64,000 nucleotides of DNA from RYN-230 sp963713815 (GCA_963713815.1 CAVQNH010000026.1:1-64000); one strand, 5' to 3'; counted from the first letter of the stretch, positions 1-8,573 are shown. Numbers and translations: made by a program. Notes: generated by a model from the letters alone, not told the origin.

Positions 1-178
1 CGCCGGGTATTCGCGCGGGGCGTCGCTCTCCGTCGGTCCCGGCGGGATAATTCATCCCAGGGTCTGCCATAAGGTCTCGCCACCTTCAACGCAGGGCTGC
101 AAGCGGCGAGGGAGCACATGGTCTGGACCGATCCAGGCTCGCTAAGTCCTGCCAGCGTCGCACGACCCACGGCGGGAG

Positions 179-210
179 GCAACACGCCATGGCGGCATCT
201 GCCGTGTTGC
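179..210. terminator. Stem-loop downstream of aldehyde dehydrogenase
   Basis: The arms GCAACACG (179-186) and CGTGTTGC (203-210) are perfectly complementary around a 16-nt loop, 29 bp past the stop codon of the minus-strand aldehyde dehydrogenase. There is no T-tract, as is common for actinomycete terminators. Bases 1-178 hold no gene I can support. Confidence 0.35.
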
Positions 211-238
211 TCGTCAGATGGCGAGCGGGCCGGCGCGG

Positions 239-1684
239 CTAGATCGGGTAGGTGCCGGTGCCATCCCTGGTGGTGATCCACTGGATTTCGGTGAAGTCCG
301 CCATCGAGGCCGGACCGGACCTGCCCCACCCGCTGTCCTTGACCCCGCCGAGCGGCAGTTGTGGCTCGTCGGCGATGGTCTGGTCGTTGACGTGCACGAC
401 GCCGGCGTCGATGCGCCGGGCGAGCGCGAAGCCGCGCTGGTTGTCGCTGGTGATGAGCCCGGCGCTGAGTCCGTACCGGGTGGAGTTCGCGATCGCCACC
501 GCCTCTTCGGCGTTGTCCACCGGCTGGGCGACAAGCACCGGGCCGAAGGTCTCCTCGGAATGGATGCGGGCGCCAGCCGGAACGCCGGCCAGGATCGTGG
601 GACGGTAGCACGGCCCGTCCGTGTCCCCGCCCGCGAGCACCTTGGCGCCGGCGGCCACAGCCTCCTCGACTTCCCGGGCTACCCGGTCACGCGCGGCCGG
701 GGTGATCAGCGGCCCGATCACCGTCCCGGCGGCCGCGGGGTCACCGACCGCCAGTGATCCGGCCCGCGCGACGAGCCGGTCGATGAAGGTGTCGTAGACC
801 GGCCGCTCGACCAGCACCTTGCGGGCGTTCATGCAGATCTGCCCGGAGTGGAAGAACGCGGCGAACGCGGCGGCCTCGACGGCGTAATCCAGGTCAGCAT
901 CGGCGAGCACGATCAGCGGGTTGTAGCCGCCGAGTTCCAGCACGCAGCGCTTGAGGTGCCGGCCTGCCCGCTCCGCGAGCATCCGGCCGGTGGCCGAGGA
1001 CCCGGTGAAGTTGATGCACCGCACCTCGGCACGGTCGAAAAACTCATCCGCGATCGGAACCGCTTCACCGCGCGCGTGCGTGACCACGTTGACCACCCCG
1101 GCCGGGAAGCCGGCGTCGGCCATGATCTCCGCCACCAGCAGCCCGGCCGACACCGGCGATTCCTCCGACGGCTTGAGCACCACCGTGTTGCCGAACGCCA
1201 CCGGGTTGACCACGGTGCGCCAGGCCAGTACGTGCGCCCCGTTCCACGGCGAGATGCCGGCCACCACGCCGAGCGGCTTGCGCAACGCCAGGGCGAACGT
1301 GCCGGGGGTGTCGGAGCGGATGACCTCTCCGACCGGCAGGTACCCCCAGTTGGCCGCCTGGCGCAGCAGCCGGGTCGCCGTCAGTACCTGAAAGCCGGCG
1401 AAGGCGCCGGCGCAGCCGGTCTCGGCCGCCAGCAGCGCGGTGATCTCCGCCTGCCGCCGCTCCACGATGTCGGCGGCCCGGAGGAACATGGCCTGCTTGT
1501 CCGCGGGCGGCAGCTCAGCCCAGGCCGGGAACGCCGCGGCTGCCGCGTTGACCGCGCGGGCCGCGTCCGCCCTGGTTCCTGCCGGGACGCGGGCCATGAC
1601 CGTGCCACGGTAGGGGTCGAGATCGTCGAACAGGTTGTCCGAGCTGACCCATTCGCCGCCGATGTACTGCTGGTACTCGCGCAC
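239..1684 (-). CDS. NAD(P)-dependent aldehyde dehydrogenase (vanillin/benzaldehyde dehydrogenase-like)
   Basis: Oxidises an aldehyde to the carboxylic acid with NAD(P)+ in the cytoplasm. The 481-residue product is a full-length ALDH: SPWN near the nucleotide site, KPSEESP, FTGSSATGR, the general base in LELGGYNP (about E250) and the catalytic cysteine in HSGQICMN (about C284), spaced 34 residues as in the family. I chose the GTG at 1684 because GGAGG lies just upstream and the protein then begins VREYQQYIGGEW, the usual ALDH N-terminus; an ATG at 1735 is also open. Aromatic-aldehyde preference is inferred only from general resemblance to vanillin dehydrogenases. It stands alone, with no catabolic partners beside it. 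Confidence 0.9.
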   Translation of the reverse strand: MREYQQYIGGEWVSSDNLFDDLDPYRGTVMARVPAGTRADAARAVNAAAAAFPAWAELPPADKQAMFLRAADIVERRQAEITALLAAETGCAGAFAGFQVLTATRLLRQAANWGYLPVGEVIRSDTPGTFALALRKPLGVVAGISPWNGAHVLAWRTVVNPVAFGNTVVLKPSEESPVSAGLLVAEIMADAGFPAGVVNVVTHARGEAVPIADEFFDRAEVRCINFTGSSATGRMLAERAGRHLKRCVLELGGYNPLIVLADADLDYAVEAAAFAAFFHSGQICMNARKVLVERPVYDTFIDRLVARAGSLAVGDPAAAGTVIGPLITPAARDRVAREVEEAVAAGAKVLAGGDTDGPCYRPTILAGVPAGARIHSEETFGPVLVAQPVDNAEEAVAIANSTRYGLSAGLITSDNQRGFALARRIDAGVVHVNDQTIADEPQLPLGGVKDSGWGRSGPASMADFTEIQWITTRDGTGTYPI

Positions 1685-1735
1685 CAATCCTCCAGCCTCG
1701 TTGTCGGCCCCAGCCCGCGGTGAGTGGCCGGCCAC

Positions 1736-2073
1736 GGGCGGACCGCACCTGCGCTCACTGCGACCGGGTCAGCCGGCTTCGCCCTGGAGGAGCGCCTCGG
1801 AGCGCCCACAGGACACGCCAGGCGGCTGGTGCGAGCATGCACGCCCGGCGGGCAAGCCAGGCCCCGTTCTTGTAGTGGCAATGAGACTACGCGGCGGAAG
1901 CGGGCACAAGAGGAAGCTAGACGGAGCCGGGCTCGCTGGCGCGCGCCGGGCCGTTCGCGGGAGGGTCAGGGGTGATCGCCTTCAGGTGATGGCCCGGCCC
2001 GGTACCAGGCGACGGTTGCAGGGATGGCGTCGGCCAGCGGGTGCCGGCCGTGACAGGCTACAACTGCTTCTGG
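1736..2073. other. Intergenic stretch without a supported gene
   Basis: This 338-bp gap separates the starts of the aldehyde dehydrogenase and the end of the winged-helix gene. Open frames here are overlaps of high-GC sequence with arginine-rich, non-protein-like translations. I see no convincing promoter or structured RNA. Confidence 0.4.
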
Positions 2074-2448
2074 TCAGCGGATCCCGGGAGAGTGCGGCCC
2101 TGCCTCGCCGATGCCGCTGGCGCCGGGGTCACCCGGCCGGGCTGTCCGCTGGATGGCGGCTTGCGGGCCAGCGAGGAGTTCGAGCACTTCGCCGATGGCC
2201 AGGCCGCCGTGGCCGGCCTCGGGCAGCGGCAGGTGGGCCTGGATCTGGTAGCGGTTGCGGCGGCCGTCTTTGTGCTTGATTACGTAGCCCGCATTGGCGA
2301 GATCGTTGACGATGCCATGAGCAGCGCGTTCGGTGATGCCCAGGCCGGCCGCGATGTCGCGCAGCCGGGCCCCCGGATCGCGGGCGATGCACAGCAGAAC
2401 CCGGGCATGGTTGGTCAGGAAACTCCAGGTCGCCACTCCGCAAAGCAT
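2074..2448 (-). CDS. Winged helix-turn-helix (MarR/ArsR-type) transcriptional regulator
   Basis: A 124-residue one-domain DNA-binding protein. The N-terminal half reads as a wHTH: a helix with FLTNHARVLLCIA, then RLRDIAAGLGITERAAHGIVNDLANAGYV (recognition helix around residues 36-55) and the wing KHKDGRRNRYQI. The C-terminal tail ILL-type helix (GEVLELLAG) may dimerise. No ligand domain or cysteine metal site is visible. The ATG at 2448 has no clear ribosome-binding site; a GTG at 2436 gives the alternative start M-ATWSFLTNH, and leaderless expression is possible. The region just upstream (2449-2500) is AT-rich for this genome and holds CTAG-TTTT-CTAG, a candidate promoter/operator. Confidence 0.8.
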   Translation of the reverse strand: MLCGVATWSFLTNHARVLLCIARDPGARLRDIAAGLGITERAAHGIVNDLANAGYVIKHKDGRRNRYQIQAHLPLPEAGHGGLAIGEVLELLAGPQAAIQRTARPGDPGASGIGEAGPHSPGIR

Positions 2449-2568
2449 ACCACTAATTCATGAAACGTGTTGCTAGTTTTCTAGTTCAAGCGTAGCCTGG
2501 GGTGAGGCAGCGGGAATCAGCCGCCGACGGTGGCCAGCTATCCCCGTGGTCATCAGGAGATGGTTCGG

Positions 2569-2829
2569 ATGAGGGACAGCAGCGGAAGACGGGTACTGGT
2601 GCGCGCGCGGGATGGCCGGATGCTGGCGGGGGTGTGCGCGGGCGTCGCCGACTACCTCGGCCTCGATGTGACCCTGGTCCGGGTGATCTGGGCCGTCGTT
2701 TCCGTTATCACCGGAGGCGCGGGCGTCCTGGCCTACCTGGTGGCGTGGATCATCATTCCCGACGAAGGGCAGAAGAGCTCGCTCGCTGAGAACATGTTTG
2801 GCAAGAAGCAGGATTCCTACTCAGGCTGA
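2569..2829 (+). CDS. PspC domain protein
   Basis: A small (86-residue) membrane protein of the PspC family, which in other bacteria acts in phage-shock/envelope-stress responses. After a short basic N-terminus (VRARDGRMLAGVCAGVADYLGLD, residues about 10-35), a single hydrophobic segment VIWAVVSVITGGAGVLAYLVAW (residues about 40-62) spans the membrane, followed by IIIPDEGQ, the usual PspC ending. ATG 2569 is chosen because AGGAG lies 9 bases upstream (2555-2559). No PspA or PspB is adjacent, so the partner is unknown. Confidence 0.85.
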   Translation: MRDSSGRRVLVRARDGRMLAGVCAGVADYLGLDVTLVRVIWAVVSVITGGAGVLAYLVAWIIIPDEGQKSSLAENMFGKKQDSYSG

Positions 2830-2929
2830 CGGTCCTGCAGAACCCGGCCGATTCACACTGGGCAGGATGCACCGCGTGGCTCCCTGGCGCTGGGCGGCTT
2901 CGTGGCAACCGGCATGAAGGAGCAGCTCG

Positions 2930-3354
2930 ATGTCTGAGCAAGGCATTCGTGAACGGCGGTCGGATGCTGGCGGCTCGTCGGCTCGAAGTGACCGCCGGCG
3001 GGGGCCGGAGCGATCACCCGCTGGGCGATCAACCCGCTCGGGACCATCCTGTACACCCCCGATGGGTACATGTCCGCCCAGCTGGCCAGGCCAGGCCCCT
3101 ACAAAGAAGACGACCACGAGCCGGACGCGTACTACATCGCGTACTCCGGTCCCTACGACGCCGACGAGCAGGCCCGGACCGTCGCTCATCACCTGCAGGT
3201 GTCGGTGATCCCGAGCTGGCTCGGCACCACCCAGCTCCGGCAGGTGCAGTTCCGCGAGCCGGGCACGCTCGTGCTGTCCGCCTCCGATCCGCATCCCCGC
3301 GACGGGGTGCCGACCACGACAACGATTACCTGGTCACGCCAGCCGCCACGGTAG
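2930..3354 (+). pseudogene. Lipocalin-like domain protein, two single-base frameshifts
   Basis: Read across three frames this encodes a lipocalin-like domain (PF13924-type) of about 140 residues: MSEQ, then AFVNGGRMLAARRLEVTAGG, then HPLGD joined to NPLGTILYTPDGYMSAQL, ending in TTTITWSRQPPR. The start has a good ribosome-binding site (AAGGAG, 7 bases before ATG 2930). Two extra bases break it: one G at about 2942 and one C at about 3030; removing both restores a continuous domain with the family hallmark YTPDGYMSAQ. The function of the family is not established; some members sit beside tailoring enzymes. Either the gene is freshly broken or the two insertions are sequence errors. Confidence 0.75.
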
Positions 3355-3388
3355 GAAATGACCAGCCCGCATCCACCCGGGAGTGAGC

Positions 3389-4252
3389 ATGCCAAGCCGC
3401 GCCATGCCGAGCCGTCCCATGCTGAGTTACGACGTGTTCGTCGCACCGTCAAAGCCGTTCGCCGCCCCGCCGCCGCGGGTCGGCGACCCGCCGGCCTGGG
3501 ATCCCTCGACGTCGACGCTGATCTTCGGTGCCCGTGACGCCGTCCTCGTGGACGCGCTGGAGACCATCCCTGAGGCCACGGCGCTCGCCGACTGGATTGG
3601 GCTGCACCAGCGCCGGCTCACCACGATCTATATCACCCACGGCCACGGCGACCACTTCCTCGGCCTGTCCGTCCTGCTCGCCCGGTTCCCGGGCGCCCGC
3701 GCGGTGGCGACCGCAGGCACGGTGGAGCAGATGCGCGCCCAGACCACCTCGCCGGTGCTCGACAACGGCGCCCGTGCGCGTTTCCCCGGCCAGATCGCCG
3801 ACCCGGTCGCGCTGGCCGAACCACTCGACACGGGGCACATCGAGCTCGAGGGCCTCCCCCTGGAGGTAATCGAAACCGGGCACACCGACACCGTGGACAC
3901 CACCGCGCTGCATGTGCCGGCCCTGGGCCTGATCGTCTCGGGCGACGTCGCGTACAACCACTGCCACATGTACGTGGGCGCGACGACCCCCGACAGCCGG
4001 GCCGAATGGATCGCCGCCCTCGACAAGCTAGCCGCGCTTCGCCCCGCCGCCGTCGTCACCGGCCACAAGGACCCAACCCAGGGCAATCCACCCTCGGTCC
4101 TGGCCGAGTCCCGAGGCTACATCGAGTACTACGGGCAGCTACGCGAGGCACGCCTGGCCGAACAGGATCTGTTCGACGCCATGGTGGCCCGCTATCCCGG
4201 CTGGGTCAGCCGCCAGCAATTCCTGATACTCGGAACTGCGGCGCACAGTTAA
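3389..4252 (+). CDS. MBL-fold metallo-hydrolase
   Basis: A metallo-beta-lactamase-fold hydrolase of 287 residues. The zinc-binding motif THGHGDHF is at about residues 88-95; further ligands are likely the histidine in IETGHTDT and the aspartate in IVSGDVAYNH, and a C-terminal TGHKDP supplies the last histidine. No signal peptide, so cytoplasmic. ATG 3389 is preferred because GGAG ends 5 bases upstream; several nearby in-frame ATGs exist. Substrate unknown: the family covers thioesterases, lactonases and glyoxalase II-type enzymes. It follows the lipocalin-like gene by 34 bp and could be co-transcribed. Confidence 0.88.
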   Translation: MPSRAMPSRPMLSYDVFVAPSKPFAAPPPRVGDPPAWDPSTSTLIFGARDAVLVDALETIPEATALADWIGLHQRRLTTIYITHGHGDHFLGLSVLLARFPGARAVATAGTVEQMRAQTTSPVLDNGARARFPGQIADPVALAEPLDTGHIELEGLPLEVIETGHTDTVDTTALHVPALGLIVSGDVAYNHCHMYVGATTPDSRAEWIAALDKLAALRPAAVVTGHKDPTQGNPPSVLAESRGYIEYYGQLREARLAEQDLFDAMVARYPGWVSRQQFLILGTAAHS

Positions 4253-4302
4253 GTCACCCGGCACTATTCGGAGCAGTGTCAGACAATCCATGATGAGAGC
4301 AT

Positions 4303-4491
4303 ATGGCTACGCGCCCGCCGCTTCCCCCGTTCACTCGTGATACCGCCATCGAGAAAGTTCGGCTGGCAGAAGATTCCTGGAATAGCCGCGACCCGGCCAG
4401 GGTCCCCCTCCCGGCATGCGCGACTTGCCCGCTGCAGCCGGGATTTGGGGTCTGGCCGGTGAGTACCGCCGTCGTCGATCGTCGGTACTGA
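4303..4491 (+). pseudogene. 5' remnant of a DUF1348 (SnoaL-like) gene
   Basis: The first 30 codons read ATRPPLPPFTRDTAIEKVRL and then AEDSWNSRDPARV, which is the characteristic N-terminus of DUF1348 proteins (small NTF2-fold enzymes of about 150 residues). From about 4400 the sequence no longer matches, in any frame, the rest of that family (no SRWRNR segment), and the frame stops at 4491. This looks like a deletion that removed about 120 codons and joined the stump to DNA just in front of the next gene, whose own ribosome-binding site is also missing. Confidence 0.65.
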
Positions 4492-4492
4492 C

Positions 4493-5032
4493 ATGGCTGC
4501 TACCAGACCCCGGGCGAAGAACCTCGCCGACCTCTACGAACTCGCCCCGCTCGACTGGAGCGATGTGCGCCGGACGCTCGAGACCAATCTGACCCAGGAA
4601 CCCGGCACCGGTGGACCCGGCCACCACACCTTCTGGTTGTCAACCATCGACGTCGACGGCCGTCCCCACATGACCGCGGTCGGCGCCTTCTGGGTGGACG
4701 ACCGCTACTACTTCTGCGGCGGCCCGCGGTCGCGCAAGATCCGGAACATCGAGCATGACCCGCGCTGCGCCTTCGGCGTCGCCATCCACGGCTACGACGT
4801 GGCGCTGGAAGGCCGGGCCGCCCGTGTCACCGACGAGGCGCTGCTGCAGCGCCTCGCCGGGGTGTTCGCCGGGGGCGGCTGGGCACCGACCGTGGCCGAC
4901 GGCGGCTTCACCCACGACTTCAGCGCCCCGAGCGCCGGCCCGCCCCCGTGGTACGTGTACGAGTTCATGCCCGAGGACGCCTACGCGGTCGCCACCAAGG
5001 AGCCTGGCGGCGCCACCCGATGGACCTTCTGA
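4493..5032 (+). CDS. Pyridoxamine 5'-phosphate oxidase-like flavoprotein
   Basis: A 179-residue split-barrel protein of the PNPOx-like superfamily, expected to bind FMN, F420 or a related cofactor. Visible landmarks: a helical start, the barrel strand HTFWLSTIDVDGRPHMTAVG (residues about 44-63), YYFCGGPRSRKIRNIEHDPR with the basic phosphate-binding residues, and the closing VATKEPGGATRWTF. No membrane segment. The ATG at 4493 follows the stop of the DUF1348 stump by one base and has no recognisable ribosome-binding site, so its expression may have depended on the lost upstream gene. Substrate unknown. Confidence 0.82.
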   Translation: MAATRPRAKNLADLYELAPLDWSDVRRTLETNLTQEPGTGGPGHHTFWLSTIDVDGRPHMTAVGAFWVDDRYYFCGGPRSRKIRNIEHDPRCAFGVAIHGYDVALEGRAARVTDEALLQRLAGVFAGGGWAPTVADGGFTHDFSAPSAGPPPWYVYEFMPEDAYAVATKEPGGATRWTF

Positions 5033-5077
5033 CCTCCCGGCGGCCGGGTGCCGGCCTGGCTGGCCGGCCGCGGGTGT

Positions 5078-6256
5078 TCACGCGGGCTGGCGCGGATGGT
5101 GGTGGCAGCTTCGGGCGACGGCGCGGACTTCGTCAATGAAGAGGGCGGGTTGTTCCCAGGCGGCGAAGTGGCCGCCGCGGTTGGGTTCGTTCCAGTACAC
5201 GATGTTGGCGAACCGGCGCTGCGCCTGGCGGCGGGATGGCCGCGGTACTTCCTTGGGGAAGATGCTGCATCCGGCCGGGACGGTGATGACGTCGTGGGTG
5301 GCGGTGGTGAACCAGTCGGTGACCTGCGTGATGCTCTCCCAGTACAGCCTGGCCGAGGAGGCGCCGGTGCCGGTCAGCCAGTACAGGGAGATGTTGTCCA
5401 GCACCTGATCGGCGGTGAGAACCTGGCTGAGATCGCCGGGGTGGTCGGTCCAGGCCCACAGCTTCTCCACGATCCAGGCGCACAGTCCGGCCGGTGAATC
5501 GGTCAGCGAGTAGCCGATGGTTTGCGGCCTGGTGCCGTGCTCGGCCGAGTAGCCCGATCCGGTGCGGCCGCGTTCGTCCAGATCGGCCAGCGCGGCACGT
5601 TCGCGGCTGGTCAGGTCATCGGCGTTGCGGTCAGGTGGCGCCAGCGGGGGGATGAGGTGGATGCCCAGCAGCCGGCCGGGCTGATGCAACGCCAGGCTGG
5701 TGGACACGCTGGTGCCCCAGTCGCTGCCCTGGGCCAGGAACCGGTCGTAGCCCAGCCGTGTCATCAGCTCTGCCCAGGCGCGGGCGATGCGGTGGATGTC
5801 CCAGCCGGTGGCGGACGGCTTGCCGCTGAACCCATAGCCAGGAAGCGACGGGACGACCACATCGAACGCATCGCCAGCGCCACCGCCGTATGCACGCGGG
5901 TCAGTCAGCGGGCCAAGGACCCGCTCGAACTCAAAGAATGATCCCGGCCAGCCATGAGTCATGATCAGTGGTATCGCGTCCGGATGCGGCGAGCGGAGGT
6001 GCAGGAAATGCACATCCAGGCCGTCGATCCTGGTCATGAACTGCGGGATCTGGTTGATCCGCGCCTCCGCGGCCCGCCAGTCGTAGCGGCTGGCCCAGTA
6101 GCGGCACAGATCCTGCAGATAGCCCAGCGGGACGCCCTGTGACCAGTCACCCACCGTCTGGCGCTCGGGCCACCGCGTGCGCCGCAGCCGGTCACGCAGA
6201 TCCCCCAGCGCTGCGCCGTCCACGCCGATCGTGAATGGCTCGATCTCATCAGCCAT
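5078..6256 (-). CDS. Epoxide hydrolase, microsomal-type (EHN domain)
   Basis: Hydrolyses epoxides to diols. The 392-residue chain has the N-terminal epoxide-hydrolase cap/EHN region (PFTIGVDGAALGDLRDRLRR, residues about 6-25, and WPERQ), then an alpha/beta hydrolase core: oxyanion motif HGWPGS (about 100-105), nucleophile region GSDWGTSVS (Asp, about residue 175), and tyrosines of the lid. Near the C-terminus, GGHFAAWEQP supplies the catalytic histidine. It is the last gene of the minus-strand run that begins at the cobalamin riboswitch, 106 bp after the FhuF-like gene, so co-transcription is possible but not certain. No signal peptide. Confidence 0.88.
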   Translation of the reverse strand: MADEIEPFTIGVDGAALGDLRDRLRRTRWPERQTVGDWSQGVPLGYLQDLCRYWASRYDWRAAEARINQIPQFMTRIDGLDVHFLHLRSPHPDAIPLIMTHGWPGSFFEFERVLGPLTDPRAYGGGAGDAFDVVVPSLPGYGFSGKPSATGWDIHRIARAWAELMTRLGYDRFLAQGSDWGTSVSTSLALHQPGRLLGIHLIPPLAPPDRNADDLTSRERAALADLDERGRTGSGYSAEHGTRPQTIGYSLTDSPAGLCAWIVEKLWAWTDHPGDLSQVLTADQVLDNISLYWLTGTGASSARLYWESITQVTDWFTTATHDVITVPAGCSIFPKEVPRPSRRQAQRRFANIVYWNEPNRGGHFAAWEQPALFIDEVRAVARSCHHHPRQPA

Positions 6257-6362
6257 AGCCGCATCATCCCAGGCCTCACCCGGGTCATGGTGGCCGCAGC
6301 TGGCCGCGGCGCTCCCGGTTCGACGCTGGCGGTGACGTTCCTGCCCGGCAGACCGAGATCTC

Positions 6363-7161
6363 CTAACCGGGCCGAGTCGGAGGTGACGTCGTGTTCAGGA
6401 TGCAGTCCCCGCAGACGGCTGAGGTGGGCGCCGGGGCGGCCCGGTAGATCAGGCAGCAGCTTCGCCTGCGGAACCCCTCCGCGCTGCTGGGTCCAGGTTC
6501 CGGCCAGCTCCGGGGCGCTCAGCAGTGCGCTTCGGATGGTGGCTGCCCGGGTGGCGAGTCCGGGACGTGCTGTGGCGATCATGGAGGCGGCGGCGTTGAC
6601 CGCGGACGCGATGTTGCCGTGCAGCACGATCGGGGACACGGACATGGCGGCGGTGACCCCCGTGAGTGCACGAACCGGCCCATTAAGCAGGCCCTGAAGC
6701 AGCTCACCGGCTAGCTGGCCAGCGCCGGGCTGGTCCCCGGGCCCGGCCAGGGCGGAGGCAGGCAGCGACAGGGGCAGCGGGCCGCCGAGGACTGGCTGCC
6801 AGTGCACCCCAGCTGGGTCCATCGGCGGCACCCGGCCGAGGAGAACCGCCGTCCCGAGGGCGGGGGAGATCAGCCGGGCCGCCACACCGAGGTGGGTCAC
6901 TGATGCGGCGACCCGGAACTCCACGGCATCGGGCGGACGGCCCGCGGCCAGCGCCGCGCGGACTTCCGCGATCCGCTGCTCCAGGTCTTCCGGGGAGTCC
7001 AGCAGAGTGCTGAGCGGCCGCCATGGGGAAGGCAGGGACTGGCCAGGCGGATGGATACTCACGGCGAAATACGGTCCGAGCTGGGCCAGCTCCGCCGCGT
7101 GCCGGGCGGCTAGATCAGCGCCGCCCGGCACGTCGCGAGGTTCGGTCTGCGAAGTGGGCAC
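6363..7161 (-). pseudogene. FhuF-like (2Fe-2S) protein, one single-base frameshift
   Basis: An approximately 265-residue iron-sulfur protein of the FhuF/ferric-reductase-like type. The first 230 codons from GTG 7161 are in one frame; the C-terminal cluster motif SCCLIYR followed by VCGDCIL appears only after removing one base from the C4 run at 6474-6477 (G4 on the coding strand). That C-C-x(n)-C-x-x-C motif binds the 2Fe-2S cluster of siderophore-iron reductases. The unshifted frame would lose all cluster cysteines and run on over the next gene. It starts 14 bp after cbtA, hence probably in the cobalamin-riboswitch operon. FhuF proteins reduce ferric siderophores; a role with cobalt or cobalamin here is my inference from context. 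Confidence 0.75.
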
Positions 7162-7175
7162 CGAACCTCAGCGTG

Positions 7176-8036
7176 TCACACTCCGGCTGGCTCGGTGGTG
7201 CGCAGTTCGGCGCTGGCTGGCCCGGGAGCCAGCAGCCGGCCGGCCAGGGGGGCGAAGATCAGCCCGATGGCCGACCACAGCACGAGCTGCGCGGCGACGG
7301 AGTACAGCCGGAAGTTGAACAGCACGTCGGCGGGGAACCCGGGATAGACGATCGCTCCCTTCGCGTTGGTCAGCGGCAGCGGGGTCTCGGTGGCGTGGTT
7401 GCCGTAGGTCTGCTCGTTGAACGCCAGGTGGCCGAGCTGCGGCAGCAGCGCCATCACGATCCCCGCCGCGACCACGAACGCCGCTCCGGCCAGCAGCGCC
7501 GCGTTCCAGGTGCCGAACCGTTCCTTCAGCCGCTGCCCGAGCCAGACCGTGGCGATCAGCAGCACCACCGAGGCGAGGACCATGAGCAGGTAGTAGCCGC
7601 CGCGGGCCTGGATGGTCTCAGGGTGGCCGATCGAGGGCGGGTTGGCCGGGTACTTGATGAACGGCAGCAGGTAGATCCCGAGGAACCCGGCTCCGGCGAG
7701 CAGCAGGGCCAGGGTGCGGGGCCGGACGTTGCCGACCCGGCCCAGGCACAGGGCGTAGGCCACCGCGAACAGGGCGCCCATCGCGGTGCCGAACGCGATC
7801 ATCCCGGTGCCGATCCCGATGTTGGCCTGGATGGTCCGGCTGAAGATGTCCGGGCCCGGCGGCGGGGCGGGCAGCCCCGCGGCCTTGTCCAGCGCCGCGA
7901 TCACCGCGTCGCGGCCTGATTCGTAGCTGATGGCCTGGTTGATGACCGGCTCAGCGAAGATCCGGGCGAAGATGAACGCGAGCAGCCCGGCGATGGCCCC
8001 GGCGAGTACGCCGCGGAGGATGAGTTTCTTTTCCAT
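7176..8036 (-). CDS. cbtA: CbtA family cobalt transporter subunit
   Basis: Predicted cobalt-uptake membrane protein (CbtA, 286 residues) that works with the adjacent CbtB. It starts at ATG 8036 with MEKKLILRGVLAGAIAGLLA and has about six membrane segments: near the N-terminus, around NIGIGTGMIAFGTAMGALFA, TLALLLAGAGFLGIYLLPF, YYLLMVLASVVLLIATVWL, NAALLAGAAFVVAAGIVMAL and LVLWSAIGLIFAPLAG. FGEP/H-type residues include HPET and NHATET facing loops. The frame is open further upstream through CbtB in the opposite register, but that extension is not protein-like. It lies 20 bp after cbtB under the cobalamin riboswitch, fitting cobalt supply for B12 synthesis. Confidence 0.9.
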   Translation of the reverse strand: MEKKLILRGVLAGAIAGLLAFIFARIFAEPVINQAISYESGRDAVIAALDKAAGLPAPPPGPDIFSRTIQANIGIGTGMIAFGTAMGALFAVAYALCLGRVGNVRPRTLALLLAGAGFLGIYLLPFIKYPANPPSIGHPETIQARGGYYLLMVLASVVLLIATVWLGQRLKERFGTWNAALLAGAAFVVAAGIVMALLPQLGHLAFNEQTYGNHATETPLPLTNAKGAIVYPGFPADVLFNFRLYSVAAQLVLWSAIGLIFAPLAGRLLAPGPASAELRTTEPAGV

Positions 8037-8056
8037 GACCGACGTCCCGGGCCGGT

Positions 8057-8272
8057 TCAGTGGCAGGGGAAGCCGAGGAAATGACGCGAGTCGTGGACGA
8101 ACTCGTGGATCATCATCGACTTGCCAAACACCGACGTGGCGCCCTGGTCGACACCGATGAAGTAATACACCGCCAGCGCGACCAGGGCCGTGCCGACCAG
8201 CCACAGCATGGCCCTTGAGATCGGCAGGGCGACCGGGCGGGTGACAGCGCGGGGCGTGGACATGCTGCTCAT
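8057..8272 (-). CDS. cbtB: CbtB family cobalt transporter subunit
   Basis: A 71-residue one-helix membrane protein. The transmembrane segment AMLWLVGTALVALAVYYFIG (about 21-40) is followed by the CbtB histidine-rich tail with HEFVHDSRHFLGFPCH, which is thought to bind cobalt. ATG 8272 follows GGAGGAGG by 6 bases. First gene downstream of the cobalamin riboswitch, paired with cbtA. Confidence 0.92.
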   Translation of the reverse strand: MSSMSTPRAVTRPVALPISRAMLWLVGTALVALAVYYFIGVDQGATSVFGKSMMIHEFVHDSRHFLGFPCH

Positions 8273-8294
8273 GTGGAGCCTCCTCCGGGATCGT

Positions 8295-8414
8295 GCGTCC
8301 CGTCATCCAGTGGGGCAGCGCGCTGGCCGAAGATCTGACTCACAAGCCGAAGACCTGCTCACAGTGGCGCGACCGTGCCGGACTCTCACCGGCTTCCTCG
8401 GCGCCAACGCGCAC
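8295..8414 (-). promoter_or_regulatory. Cobalamin (adenosylcobalamin) riboswitch
   Basis: Read on the minus strand, the leader of cbtB carries the conserved core of cobalamin riboswitches: GGAAGCCGGTGAGAGTCCGG, then CACGGTCGCGCCACTGTGA (bases 8365-8402 region), followed by a B12-box-like GAGTCAGATCTTCGGCC. The leader ends next to the cbtB ribosome-binding site GGAGGAGG, so translation may be the regulated step. Cobalamin riboswitches in front of cbtAB are well known; the expected effect is repression of cobalt uptake when B12 is plentiful. Confidence 0.88.
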
Positions 8415-8419
8415 CCCTC

Positions 8420-8448
8420 ATTAATACCGGCCGGGGGTGCCGTGTCAA
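8420..8448 (-). promoter_or_regulatory. Promoter of the riboswitch-cbtBA transcript
   Basis: On the minus strand a perfect -35 TTGACA (8448-8443) is separated by 17 bases from ATTAAT (8425-8420), placing the transcript start at about 8413, directly at the 5' edge of the cobalamin riboswitch. Confidence 0.65.
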
Positions 8449-8573
8449 GGCAGTACCAAGAAGGTCCCAAAAGATATAAATAACGCCAGCTCACGGCGGG
8501 AGTGATCCAGTACGCCCGGTGGATCCGGGGCCAGGGCAGGGCCTCGCTCCCTCTCGCTCAGGTCAGAACAGGT

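Noticed and set aside
6034..6362. Continuation of the FhuF-like frame over the epoxide hydrolase gene
   Set aside because: The true C-terminus with the cluster cysteines is in the adjacent frame; the continuation is a result of one extra base.
8037..8306. Upstream extension of CbtA to 8306
   Set aside because: It overlaps CbtB in another frame and the riboswitch, while CbtA homologues begin at MEKK-type starts.
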